Part shown: piece after piece, positions 43,869-55,747 of the stretch | How positions within the stretch are numbered: position 1 is the stretch's first letter | How the letters are laid out: each line of letters begins with the position of its first letter | Origin: Leucogyrophana mollusca | Taxonomy: Eukaryota > Basidiomycota > Agaricomycetes > Boletales | Length of the DNA: 63,122 nt | Reading direction: 5' to 3' | Assembly (NCBI GenBank): GCA_021014945.1 | Contig: MU266493.1 | Coordinates: 1-63,122 of the forward strand | Notes under the pieces: generated by a model | The model's input: the letters and a program-made list of their open reading frames with translations, nothing else | Told to the model about the DNA's origin: nothing | The model's database searches: none | Position numbers and translations under genes: made by a program

Positions 43869-45315
43869 ATGGACAGACAAGACAGGCGTGCATTGAAATC
43901 ATCGCCTCCGCCTCTTCAGGTAGCTGTTGTATCGGACGGACTTGGCCGTGTTGGTGCCCGAAGCTGTCACTTAATGCTACAGGGCCGTGCCAACGAGGCT
44001 ATCCAAGGTTCGGCCAGGGATGTCCAGAGGTTGTACAGTAACAGTGTGCTTCTCGAAGTCTCCTCATCCCACCTTGCATTTGTCCTTCCGATTTCCTTCC
44101 TTCATTTAAACCCAGAACGTATTCCTGAGAAGATCACTCCTGAGTCTGTGGAGGAGTTCGCGCGCGCCAATTGGTCACTGACTGGCATACTCCAAGTATG
44201 TACAGACGACAACGTGCGCACCACAGGTGGACATCTCAGCGCTCGCTGGGACCGCGTTTTCTCCTGGATGGAGTTTTTTCATCACAACTTCATCGTCGAG
44301 CCTGACGCCCGTGCAGCATGCCGAGAGCATCCAAGTGTCTCCCATTGAGATTGCTGAACTCGATCCCCGGCGCCTTGGAGACGATCATTTACTTGTGGGG
44401 CCTGACTGTTCGCGCGGGGAACGACATCTCGACGATACCGTGTATTGGAAAGGGCTGATGGACAGTTCTACTCGATTGCAAGTAGCTCAGGCAATAGCGA
44501 TTTGCTTGGCTATCGATTCATCCACTCAGACTCTCCCCGTCTCCGCCCTTGTCGAAGCTGCTGGAGGTTGCCCACATCTAGTGGCTACAGCACTCAAGCA
44601 CTTCCACATCTTGATGCAAGATCTTCGCCGAATACCAGAGGGGGAGTCTAAATCTACTATGGAACTCCTTACCGCGACCTTCACGTTTTCCCACTGTGTC
44701 ACATCCATCTTGCGCACCAGCGAGGGTGACCCTATTTGCCGTGAACTTTTCGTATCGCGGGGGTCGGTTGATAAAGTCATTGCGACCATTCACCTGTTAG
44801 CGCCAAAAATCCTCGTCCTACAGGTGTGAGCAAGAGATGGCCAATCGGGATCATGGATTATAGACGTGGACCCCTCGCCAGAGGCTACGAATACATTATG
44901 CTCGCCATCAAAGAGGCAAATGACGGACTGACGTCCCTCTGCCTGGCGCTAGAATCCAAGAGCATGCTGGCCAGTTGCAGCCGAACGCGACAGGCTTGTT
45001 CTTGAAATGGATATGAGAACATTCCCGCCTAATTTTACTGTTCACTCGATGGACGAATACTCGGACATTCTTTCGCGTAGTTATTGGACGAGATTCTTGG
45101 CGGACTTAAGTACCGGGTCCATTGACGATAGTGAAGATCAATAATGGAAACAATTCACATGTCTTCGTTAGCCCTGGGCTGGTGTTGAAACGGACACACG
45201 ATTGGCCACCAGCCGAATTCGACGACAGTGGGTGCTTTTCTCTGGTGCTATCGTCCTAAATGAACCACTCGTGTATTGCGCAGAGATCCGCAAGTGTGAG
45301 GAGGTTCGCCTCTGA
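43869..45315 (+). pseudogene. MYND-finger protein pseudogene (paralog 3), zinc finger deleted
   Basis: The 5' end is intact: MDRQDRRALKSSPPPLQ, a GT-AG intron (43920-43982), then GRANEAIQGSARDVQ and on to VFSWMEFFHHNFI. A frameshift near 44305 breaks the frame. A second break and a loss of about 25 residues follow before LWGLT near 44395. Readable pieces continue (LVEAAGGCPHLVATALKHF, TATFTFSHCVTSILRTSEGD, GYEYIMLAIKEANDG). Then, near 44970, the sequence jumps from LALESKSMLAS straight to AERDRLVLEMDMR. Compared with paralog 1, this removes the whole region with the zinc finger. The last intron and terminal exon (KIRKCEEVRL, stop near 45315) are still visible. Confidence 0.85.
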
Positions 45316-45479
45316 TTTGCGAAATCAACCATTCTATGAGCAGCGGCGCATGATGGTGCTTGCGGTCCTCTCATTTTGATATCTTGGAACATGTTCGTGG
45401 TGACGTCCTGAATGAACTATATTCAACAGAGGAAGCTAAGGAACCCTCCCAAAAAAAGAAATCAAAGGTCTTTTGTCTT

Positions 45480-46769
45480 TCAACTTGAGCACCCCATGGT
45501 AACACCATTGTAGGGTCCGTCATGATCGGATTCATCCCCATCATAAATCTCGGGAACGTCACCGACGATGCACTGAGTGCTTGGGTTATCTTGACCTGCA
45601 ATTCCAACGTCAATCAGAACCTAGCCGCCTGAAGGTACCAAAAACAAAGACGTACCGGGGCACGCCGCCCATTCGCCCGAATCTTGGATGTGGACCTCCC
45701 CAGCGGGGTGCACAAAGCCGAGGAACATGCCGGGGCAGATGGGGATGGGGTCCTCCTCGTTGTTGATGTGTGTGAGGTAGAGGTTCGCGTCGACGTAGTT
45801 CGCAAAGTCTTGATTACCGACCTGTGGTGATACGTTTAGGGTTGATGAACAAAAGATGGGAACTAAAGGCGTACACGAGGGAGGCCGTAACCGATGGTTG
45901 TGAAGGTGGTCCCTGCGGGGAGATGGAGTGGGAGGTAGACGGAGTCGAGGAGTGCAATGGCAGCGCCTGTAGGTTATATAGAGGGTGAGCCACACATAAA
46001 ACACGTGAGAGCAATCACAAACCGAGAGAGTGACCAGTGATTGTCACCGACGTGGTGCCGTAAGTCGACATGGTTGACTCAACGGCCGCGAGAACGTCGG
46101 TCGCGGTGCTTTAGCGACGGCGCATCAGTACAACCTCGTACGCGGAAGAGGGTGTCGGCTTACTCAGCCTGAGCATCAGCGAAACCGCTGTGGACCTCGA
46201 TATCTGAGCTGATACCAGGGAACAGAGTCGAATCGAGAGTGGTGAAGACGATGTCTGCATCTGTGATGAGAGGCATGCTATTATGTTTTATGTGAGTGCG
46301 CTCCATAGCGGTAACAAGTATCTTACATCTCAGAGGGATCTGTGCCCTGGTGGGATACAATCACAGTGTCGAGAGTGGGGTCGTACCCAACGAACCCTGC
46401 ATTGCGAGGGACATCAGGGATATGGGCGATCCACTGAGGCAGTGCAGATACTTACAGTACTGGACGGAGTCGCCATTGCCCCCAGACGCAACCGGTTCAA
46501 AATCGGGGTTGGCTTCACAGTTTGCTGTTTAGATGTCGGTATTAGATAATGAAGTCATCATGTAAGTCAAACGTCGTGGACTTGCCTCCACAGTCCCAGG
46601 CAAGGGTCTGAGCTGCCGTGCAGTAACCCGCGCTCGCATACCACGTGTATGGGGTATATGTATCGATCTGCGAGGTCGTCAGAGCTGTGATGCTCTGTCT
46701 CGCGAAGAGGGAAGGGGACGCCTGGACGGCAATGGCGCCAAGGAGGGCAGTGGCAAGGACAGTGGACAT
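45480..46769 (-). CDS. secreted class-3 lipase, 298 aa
   Basis: Extracellular triacylglycerol lipase or feruloyl-esterase-like enzyme of the fungal lipase-3 family. Eight exons: 46586-46769, 46456-46524, 46327-46396, 46164-46277, 46023-46108, 45875-45966, 45656-45821 and 45480-45595; the phases agree. The signal peptide is MSTVLATALLGAIAVQA. The start of the mature domain is ALTTSQIDTYTPYTWYASAG. The catalytic Ser lies in TITGHSLGAAIALLDS, the Asp probably in NNEEDPIPI, and the His in ESDHDGPYNG near the C-terminus. Paired cysteines (WDCGANCEANP and others) fit the family. The first intron starts with GC (GCAAGT), needed to give CGANCEANP. Confidence 0.92.
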
Positions 46770-48714
46770 TACGTTCGCCTGTTCAGTTCAGTGGAATGCA
46801 CCGGGAATTCCAACTGAAGAGAGGTCAGTGTCTCTAAGCCTGGCTTATATAGATAACCAGAGGGCAGGAAGCCCACAGAGCACATAAATAGACCAGGTGA
46901 GCAACGTTGCCAGATGATGAGAGTTGTCAGTAGTGTGGTTGAGGATAGCAGAGGAACGCATGATGCGGGCCCATGTGCAATGGGATTCGTCGAAGGGTGC
47001 ATGCATATGATACTCTTTGGGAGCCGAGATATGGGAAAGCGGAGGTAGTAACGCACTGCCAGCAGAAGCACGATGGTCAGGGAAAGGCAAAAGATGATTG
47101 TCACCCGGTGCAAGGACCCTCGCTCCAGCTCCGTGAGTGTCATCTCCAATGCTTATTGTTCCCCAGGCATCTCGATTGTGGGCAAGTACCAGGAACCTGG
47201 TAGGTGATTCGGAAGAACTGGCCTCGTACATGCTCAAAGCTCAGGGCTCAGCAACTATTTGAGGGAAGAACGTCGACAAGAATAGCAGCAGGACGTCACG
47301 AGGTAACGTTGGTATGGCTGGGCGATACCAACCTAACAGGACGATTCTCTTCCCATCAGAACTTCCCTCGACAAGGATGGATCCGCAGGGCTATGTTGAG
47401 CAAGAATAAGTGGAGTGAAAATATCTCTGTACCACGCAGCACGGAAACTTGGTTTTTCTAGCATGAGTTCAGAAATTGATAGCCTTCGCGCTAGCCTTCT
47501 GAAGTAAGATGGAACAATTGAGATGATATAGTTTTGTGTGCACTTCGCGACTGGGGGCGACTCGACGTTAAGGTGAGGTCAAGGGAACATCTTGGGTAGG
47601 TCCTCCTCACTTGTCCTAGTGTGTCGTGATGTAGATATGCTAGATTGTTCGTGTCATCCAGCCGACTGTGGAACATGCCGGCTCCGAAGTCTGCCATTGG
47701 TTGATGACTAGGGTCCTTCGCGAGTCGACTGTCAATCCTCTTGTACGTCGGAATGGGTGCCGATACATGAGCTATCAATGACGAGCATAATTCCACCTCT
47801 ATATGGCGACGGGAATGGCATCTACAGAGTGCATCTTGTTGGAAATTGCGGTAAGTGGATAGCTATTGCGATTTGCGGAACCATTGTCTAATTCAAGTTG
47901 ATAGGAACAGGCAAGGCAAGTCACGTATGCCTGGCCAATCTCACCCTCGAGTGACATTGTATTATGATAGTCTACGCTAGGGGCGCACCTCGCTAGAGCG
48001 CTGAACGTCCCGTTCATTTCGCTCGATACCTTGTTCTGGGGCCCAAACTGGACAGTCTGTCCACCCGCTGAATTTCGCGCCAAAGTCCGCACTGCACTTC
48101 AGCAGCAGGGGTGTGAACGTGGATGGGTCGTCGATGGAAAGTATACGCGTTTCCTGAATGGAATAGTTACGAAGCAGCGGACAGACGTTATTTGTGAGGC
48201 CTTTCATTCCCATCTGAAATGATCTACAGGTGTACAATGACTTGGCCAGGGCTCGATCCACCCCTAGCACTTTACTTTCCACGTCTGGTTTGGCGGACAG
48301 TCTCGCGATTGCTCGGTTTTCGCCAACCCTGTGCGGCAGGCTGCAGAGAGAGCGCAAGAGAAGTGTTTTTCTCGCGGCGCAGTATTATGTGGTGGTGTTT
48401 GTCGCGACACTGGGCTGTGAGGAGGATGGAAACCGAGAATATGCGCTTGGAAGGGGTGAGTGAAGTGGAGGGAGGGAGAATGAGGAGGATCGGTGGCTGG
48501 GGTGGTGAGCTGCAGCAGTGGACACGCTCTGTGGAGGAAATGGTCAAGACAAGGTAGACGCACGAGATGCGGTCTATTAACGTCAACGGATGGAGATAGA
48601 ATTTTAATCAATAGTATAACAAATGACAGAGAGCGAATGTGAAATTTAACGAATGTAATGCCCTAATCAGGTGCCAGAAAGGAAACGTCAACAAGGGAGC
48701 AATGCATTGCTCGC
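46770..48714. other. intergenic, one weak gene candidate
   Basis: The promoter of the lipase gene is at the left. The middle has no gene signal. A possible small two-exon gene on the minus strand (47799-48213) is listed separately. Confidence 0.45.
47799..48213 (-). CDS. possible small two-exon gene, unknown product
   Basis: A frame starting MGMKGLTNNVCPLLRNYSIQ runs to CPVWAPEQ. A GT-AG intron of about 59 nt (donor GTATCG, acceptor GTAG) would join it to DYHNTMSLEGEIGQAYVTCL and a stop at 47799. The join is in frame and the product has several Cys, but there is no signal peptide and no domain that I recognise. Chance is a real possibility. Confidence 0.2.
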
Positions 48715-50914
48715 TCATCGTGCGCTCGCGTGATAGGGTGCGCAGACGTTCGGGTCGTTATATTGCGACGGGTCTTTGGTGAGGAAGCCCATCTCAAGAC
48801 CCTCGAGGTATGACCTGTGCTCATCGCGTCGAATTAGACCATGAATCTGGCGGAAGCCATGCAGGAGCACGCACCATTGCCTTGCAAGAGCCGATCCATT
48901 GGTCAACGCTGAGATCTCAGTCTTGAAGTTCCAAAACTAAGTTCACCATCAGTAGGCATCGGCCAGGCGCTGGTCATATGACTCACGATCCATCCGGCGC
49001 CTTGGCTATACATCAACTTCTGGGCATCTGCCCATTGACGGAGGAACGCATCGGTGGCGTTGAACTGCGTTGACAGGCCCCATTCTCCGAACCAGAGAGG
49101 GCTATCTCCTAATGCTGCGTCGGCCTGGATACGAGTGAGGTCTGGGGATCGTGTTCGGGTGAGGGCACAGTGCAAAAAGGGAAGGCTGCGTACTGCATAT
49201 GCTGGTGAGGTATGCGGTCGGATTGGCGTCAGCTACCCCCTATCAAGTTTCGGTGGGTCAGGGCGTGCACATGGGGAAATGAGTCATGGAAGGTATTTAC
49301 CCCGAATCTGCCAGCCATTAATGTTCAGTCATTCATTATTGAAAACGAGGTCGTATACTCACGAATAATAGAGGTGGTTATCATAGGTCTGAGGACCTAT
49401 GGCAGCATCCGCCGGGTTGGCAGGGTTATTATACTGCCAGTTGATATCCATGAAGCTATATCCCGCCAACTGTTAATTCCCCGTGCATCAACGACGGGAC
49501 TATTGACGTACTTGGTGGTCAACGAGTCACGCTTGGAATGGAAAGGAGTCGATGTCAAGGTCGCCTGCAGACCGAACTCAACGCCAATGTCAATGAGAAT
49601 TGGTGCAGCCTCCGCCAGTGCAGCTTGAACCTCAAAGGAAAAGATAGGGAGGTTAGAAGCGAAAGTGAGCGCGGCCGTGAAATTGGTTGGTGATGTCGAG
49701 ACGTTTAGGGAAAGGGTAGTATCAATTGGACTGGCGATCCCGAGGATGAGTTCTACTGCTCGAACTGTCTGGACGAAGTTCTTTTGGACTGTGAGTCGAG
49801 CACCAACAATTCAGTCGTTTTGAGTAAAAGGAGAATTCGGAAGGACTACATACAATCTCCGTAGCCAGGGGTCTTACTGGCGTCCATGATCGGCTCATTC
49901 ACAGCTTCGATAGCGAAGACACTGTTGAAGGCGGAATCGAGATGTGAGAGAGCGGTCATAACGGCTGTCCACACCAGTGCACGATGATAGTTGTAGGGAG
50001 TCTGGATCAATTATTAGTGCTCTCACAATTGCCGCGGGCAAACTGAATTCACGTAGAACTGGACGTCATTGGTGCAACTAGTAGCTTTGTGAGAACACCC
50101 GAGTGAGGATAATCGATTGTGTCACTTACTCTCCAGTGAACATCTGACCAGGAGTTTGCACGCCCGGGAGAGCGTGGTGGTCCAGGATGGCCTGAATACC
50201 GGCCTCCTGAAGCCATTGCAAGCCTCGTCGCTAAAATCACATTAAGAATCCTCGAGAACAACATGACCTCAGATTACGGACAAGATATGCGAGTCCTCCG
50301 CGAGGGTAAGCTTCAACCGGCCGGTTCACGAGCGCTTCAACGATCCAGTATCCAAGCTGATTGCAATTGACGCGTTAGGAAGCTATCCATGGGAGATTAG
50401 GATTGATACGTGCAGGTACTCTGACGGTATTAATCCCGGCTTCCTTGAGCTGTTTGACATGGTCCTGGGTGAACCACGTATCCCAATGTTTCGCGAACTT
50501 GGAATCGACCGTAGCTGGATAAGCGTGTGCGAATGCGCTTGGGAAGATTCGCTTGAATGTTTGGGTGTGGTCGAAGTTAAATTAGGAGTCTCACAATTCA
50601 GTGCTGATGCACGTCGTGCAGTCAGCGCAAACTTGTCCACCCATGGCGGTCCATTCTGTTCAAGGTGACCAGGCGATCAGCAACGCGCTCGACGCGTCAC
50701 ACTCGCCCAGAAAATCATGATACCTTCAGGCAGCATCCAATTCTCAAGCACCAACCTGCAACCTGGTCAAAACGCGACTCAGGAAAGTCAAGATGCGTGA
50801 CACACACCATGACCCCAAATTTACACCGTATATTTTACCCGGACGTCCAGCCAGGACCGCGGAAAAGAGAAACGAGAAAAGACAGACGGATTCGAGCAAT
50901 GCCTTCATCTGCAT
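48715..50914 (-). CDS. secreted GH5 glycoside hydrolase (exo-beta-1,3-glucanase-like)
   Basis: Extracellular beta-glucanase of GH5, expected to act on fungal-wall or plant beta-glucan. About 14 exons can be followed; the first eight are 50808-50914, 50724-50755, 50595-50655, 50414-50537, 50282-50356, 50130-50230, 50053-50077 and 49854-50001. The signal peptide is LLESVCLFSFLFSAVLAG. Family marks in order: KIYGVNLGSWLVLENWMLPE, MGGQVCADCTTC, HWDTWFTQDHVKQLKEAGIN, GYWIVEALVNRPVEAYPRGG, LDHHALPGVQTPGQMFTG, the acid/base Glu in FAIEAVNEPIMD, the nucleophile Glu in PLWFGEWGLSTQF, and YSQGAGWIFWNFKTE. The C-terminus is NDPNVCAPYH plus a few residues. The intron after VRVP starts with GC (GCACGT) if the frame and the conserved VPLGYW are kept. 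Confidence 0.9.
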
Positions 50915-52789
50915 GGCTCGAAATCGAGTTGGACGGAATTACAAGGAGAATTTGACTTGACTCTCGTTTTATAGTCGTATCCGAGCTAGAAGCATACTTC
51001 GCGTACCTCGATGACAGGGACGCGAACAGGGTGGCGGACAGCTGACAAGGAACTACCAGTCTCCATTCGGTGCTACTGAAACTTGTAAGCGACCAGAGTC
51101 TCTGTGATCGATAAGATCGATCCTTGGAGGCTCTGAGCTGCTCTGAGCTTGTGATAAAATTATTACAGTATATGTCTATCATACCAATGTCGATTGGGTA
51201 ACCTTGAGGGGGGAATATGCGGGTGTCGAATAGCATCAACCAGTGAGTGAACGTTGTAAGATCCACAGCTTTTGCGGGGGCGCCTTGGAGTTGTTGGAAG
51301 GGAGGAGATTCACTGTCCCTTGAAAGGGTGACAAGTCCTGGCGTTAGCTGCCACCGCCCCGCGGCCAAGAGGAAATTATTGTCCTGCATCTGCGCCAGAT
51401 GAAGACACACATGGCCCGAAGAAAACACCATGGCCTAACGAAAAGCACCATAAGGCTGGTGGAAAGCTGTGGAAAGGAGCTTCGCGGCCCCGGGAGAGAT
51501 CAACCCTCCGCCGCCACTCGGCGCGAGAATTCGCCACATAGATCAGTCCAACTTCGTCTCCCACTCGAGACTCTGTGATATCAGTCTAAGAGGTTGGGCT
51601 GAGGCAGATATACCGCGTATGCGAGCAAGAATGGAGCCACTTGGCGGAACATCTTGCACACGGGGAGATGGAGCAATCAGCTATAAGCAAGGTGGCGTGA
51701 GTCATAGATAAGATTAACGATATGTTAAGGCAGATGTGTGATTCAGAATCCAGCGACGGCGATGGGACAGTCGAAGGTCAGAAACTTCGGTGGCTGTGTA
51801 GTGTGTCCCCCAGACGTGTGTTGCCGGTTCATTCCGGAAAATCCAAAGAGGAACTTTTGATCAAGCTCCCTTCGACTCTTCAGCCACGATTGCCTGACGA
51901 GGGAAAGGCGGCCATACTGTAGACTGGTGGAGTCGCTCCCCTCCGAAACTGTCGGCTGTCAATCCCCACCGAGGGGACCGTCAATCTTTCACACGAAGTA
52001 TAATGAATGGTTCCCGCCCACTCTAATGGAGCTTATCTATTGTGGGGTACTAGCCGCGGTCGGAACCAGCCATCAGCGCGACCGGCCCTGGCTGGCTTGC
52101 GAATTAGATTTTTTCCACTTTGAAGCATATTTTTGCTTCCAGACTCTCCCCCAAGTTATGTAGGGCTGGGTCAGCAGGCACCTCTTGATTATCCGCCAGT
52201 TCACACCGCTCTAACGTGGGCGCGGACGGACAACAAACACCGCGCGGATCCACGGAGGCTGCGATCAAGCCTCAGCGTCTTTTGGTCCGGAGAGGTAGGC
52301 ACGGCTGAAATAACACAGGCGCTGGAATACAATGCATTTACCCATGAGCGCCAATGATGACATGATCATCAGCTTATGATTCACACCGGATCCTCCTGAT
52401 GCGATTTATGTCCTTCTGAGGATAAAAAAACATGATCACGTTCGCCCCTGGTAGCGCGAGCTGCTGGGCCACATTCATCATACAGCTCGCCGTAGGTCAC
52501 CATGACAGTAACATTATCGCGGTACGTTCGAGTCTGTATCTTCTCCGAAGGTATGAAGCGCACTGACGTTACCCCAGGGTCTGTCACTGTCGCTATGGCC
52601 TGGCGTCAGAGCATGATTCATCAACACGTGTTGTGCGCATTGTCATCACCCCCGCATCAACCCGACTTTGTTGTTCCTACAGGGACGAAAATAGGAGGCT
52701 TGATAAGATGCTTGGACCTCCGCGCTCCCTTTTTTTTCCAGCGCAACTCATCGCAATACCGACGCCTACTGCTCTCCCCACCGAAAGTA
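50915..52789. other. 1.9-kb stretch with no recognised gene
   Basis: It contains the GH5 promoter at the left and the HET gene promoter at the right. A long minus-strand frame (50835-51431) overlaps the GH5 start and is probably chance. No repeats noticed. Confidence 0.45.
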
Positions 52790-54545
52790 ATGGCTACTGA
52801 GTCCATTTTCGACTTTCGCCGACGCTCGTTCAAAGACATTGCGCGGGCTGTCATCGCACTGCGCAGGGAGATTCCGTGAGTGGATTGGCAAATTGTCGTA
52901 CAATCTGGAATCGTCTAAGGCGAGTATGGACCGTGCCAGGGCCCTTGAGACTGTGGTCGACGAGTATGCCGTTCTCTCGCCGGAAAAAGTCAGCCAGGAG
53001 GCAGTGAAAGCAGCCATCGAGGTTCATGTGAATGAAATGCTAGCCAATGCCCCCCTTCGTCTCTTCAACACATACGACGGGAAGCTATACTCTCGAGAGG
53101 AGCTTCGCGCCGCATTCCAAGCCTCAGCTCAATATGACGCCCTCCTTCTCCTCACCACCTCGCAGCTTATCCTCCAACAGACAGGTTATATTCGAGAAGT
53201 CGTTCGGTCGTACTTCCAATACGCAATGCTCTCCCATAGGTGGGAGAACCAGGAGCCGTTATTCCGGGACATTCAGCCCGCCCTCCAGCCCAGCGTCCCA
53301 CCCAACATCTACCGCATGACCGGTCCTTCAGGCATCACCAAGCTGCAGAACTTTTGCCACGCGGCTCGGGCAAGAGGCTTTCGCTGGGCATGGAGTGACA
53401 CCTGTTGCATCGACAAATCAAGCAGCGCAGACCTACAGCAGTCCATCGCGTCGATGTTTACGTGGTACAGGAACTCGGGATTGACGATTGTCTACCTATC
53501 GGACGTCGTCAATTCATCTCCGGAGGAATTCTTGCGGAGTGCATGGTTCCTCCGAGGATGGACTTTGCAGGAACTGCTCGCTCCCCATGTCGTCCAGTTC
53601 TACATGAAGAACTGGGCTCCATTTGTCGACGGCCCACATTTCAATCACAAGGAGGTGGGTGCAGTGCTGGATTTGCTGGAGACCGCGACGGGGGTGGATA
53701 GAGAGTCTCTAGTGCGCTTCGTCCCGGGAGTGCAGGAGGCACGGGCGAGGCTGGGCTGGGCCTCCAAAAGAAGGACTACGGAAGAAGAGGATGCTGCTTA
53801 CTCCCTGATGGGCATCTTCGACCTCCACATGCCCATCATATACGGAGAGAAGGAGAAGGCTTTTGGCAGACTGCTCACAGAGATCCTCGGGCGTTCGGAC
53901 GACATCACTCTGTTCAACTGGGTTGGGTTGCGGGCCTCGATTTTCAATAGCTGCCTTCCTGCCCACCCCGATGGTTTTAGCGTGGATGCTCTTGTGCCGA
54001 CGCGCTCATCGGAGAAACAGTTTTCTGAGGTCCTGTCCGAGCTGAATGCTAGTTCAGCCCGCGCTGTGTACAACATTTTCACGAAGGCCCATCCCATAAA
54101 GCCCTCTTTCACGCACGGAAGGCTCGCTATTTCATGCATTGCTTATAAAATCAAGAAGCTCAGAGCTCGCTACGACCCGCACCGCACTTCGGCGTCGTAT
54201 CAGTTCGATATATTTCCGCAAGGGCTGGAGCCACTCTGTATCGCTACCGCAGAGACGTTGGACGAGGTCGGGGAGGGCGCGGCATCGGATTCCGTGTACG
54301 CGCTTGCGAGAGTGTGGGATGACGATCCCCCAATGTCCATGGAGAACATCCCCGATGTTGAATCTTTTATTCGAACAGGTCTTTGGCACCGTCTAGCTCA
54401 GCCATTCTTCGCCCTGTTGCTGGTGCAGCCTCACGGCGTCGGTCCATGGCGAAGGGTTCCCACCGTGACATCCATCATCACCAGTGTCAAACAACTACAG
54501 GACATCCAGGATACCCCAAATATCGCGACTCTTCAAATCACCTGA
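52790..54545 (+). CDS. HET-domain protein 1 (vegetative incompatibility-like), 568 aa
   Basis: Two exons, 52790-52875 and 52925-54545, phase 2. Exon 1 (MATESIFDFRRRSFKDIARA) joins PMDRARALETVVDE. The HET domain lies at about residues 130-240: YAMLSHRWENQEPLF, ITKLQNFCHAARARGFRWAW, SDTCCIDKSSSADLQQSI, then MFTWYRNSGLTIVYLSDV. It is followed by WTLQELLAP and the region after HET with EEEDAAYSLMGIFDLHMPII and YGEKEKAFGRLLTEI (DUF8212-like). The HET family acts in non-self recognition and programmed cell death in ascomycetes; in mushrooms the role is largely inferred. No NACHT or repeat domain is fused. Its paralog is 4.7 kb downstream on the same strand. Confidence 0.88.
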
Positions 54546-54720
54546 GCGGGTATTCCAACAGTGAGGGTTCCTTGCTGCCCCCTGGGGTCATCTAATAGGC
54601 TAATGAACGGACCACTTTAGCAAAATCGAAGCGTGCACTTGACGCATGCCATCACGTCTATATATCCAAGGACTCGTTACCTATGATTGAAAATCGCCCC
54701 CGGCGGGTCCATCATGCCTT

Positions 54721-55747
54721 TCAGCCTGCCCTTTCCCTCAGGGCTGCCCACGCTCTTTCCCCTGGATCACACTTAGCCAGTTTATCATAGTCATACCATA
54801 CAATGACGCTGTCCGAGTCTGCAACAACAGCACCCTGGACGTACGAGTAGGCAGCGGCGGAGAGGATGAAGGAGGTGCGGCTTGACTTCGTTGGCGTCGA
54901 CGCAGATGGGGATGAGGAGGGGAGGACAGCTTTGTGGCCGATGAGAAGCTGTTTCGGGATTGGTTGGGAAACGGAGGGGTAGAGAAAAGCGACAAGGCGT
55001 ACCGTATCGGGATATACGACAGGCCGTCGGAAATTCACGGATATAGATTTGAGGATGAAGGACACGCCTTTTCCTGAGAGCATAGCACGTGCGCGCTCAG
55101 GTCCACCAAGAGTGTGTCCAAGGGAGATAAGGTATTCCATCCGGCCCTGGCAGCAAGTGAGCAGGCGGTCTTCGCCAGCTACAGGGAAAGCATGGACCTA
55201 CCGATTCGAAGAACCGTACTACGTTTCAAAGTACGAGTAAACTAACCCACCACGAATTCAAAAGACAGAGACCACCTTACAGTAATGAGCGTTGTTCACG
55301 TGTCTGTAATCTTAGACATGAACAATGATGTAGTAGACAGGTTAACTTTGAACGCACTGGAACGCATCATGGTGCCCCCAGACTATACTTTGCTCCCACA
55401 ACGATGAAGCATCATACCCAAGTGCAATGAGTTTCGCACGTGCTTGCTCCGCTGCACCCGCAGGCGGTCCGCTCAAGGGCGGATGACCTGCAGTAGTCGC
55501 TGGCTTGGAGCTGTCAGACGCATGCAAGGGTGGTGGGTCGGGCGAGTCGGGTCCGACCGTCCCTGGGGCTATGTGGTATGGCGAGGACGGATCTCGAAAG
55601 GCCGCTTGAAGGGACTGTAAGAGATAGATACGCAGTTGTGAGGCAAATAAGGACGAGATAGCGAGTTAGCCTGACCTGTATCGAGGACCCGCTCGAGTAC
55701 GTTCTCCGCCTTAGAGCACGGAAGGAAGGTCTAACTCTAAGATGCAT
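54721..55747 (-). CDS. hotdog-fold thioesterase, 264 aa
   Basis: Acyl-CoA thioesterase-like protein (4HBT/hotdog superfamily). Five exons: 55676-55747, 55358-55614, 55281-55303 (23 nt), 55202-55218 (17 nt) and 54721-55146; the phases agree. The basic N-terminus (MHLRVRPSFRALRRRTYSSG) looks like a mitochondrial presequence. The hotdog core begins WGHHDAFQHVNNAHYLRFFE, with the conserved Asp/His-Asn-Asn of the fold, then GRMEYLISLGHTLGGPERAR, SISVNFRRPVVYPDTVRL and VWYDYDKLAKCDPGERAWAA. The two tiny exons restore HVNNAHYLRFFESGRMEYL exactly. Its physiological substrate is unknown. It sits between the two HET genes, transcribed towards the first. Confidence 0.88.

Noticed and set aside
50530..50600. 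Apparent frameshift near the start of the GH5 gene
   Set aside because: Choosing the acceptor CCCAAG just before CGCATTCG restores the frame and the expected ISTEF-AFAHAYP join.
50835..51431. 198-codon minus-strand frame at the GH5 promoter
   Set aside because: It overlaps the GH5 signal-peptide exon in another frame and shows no domain; judged to be chance.
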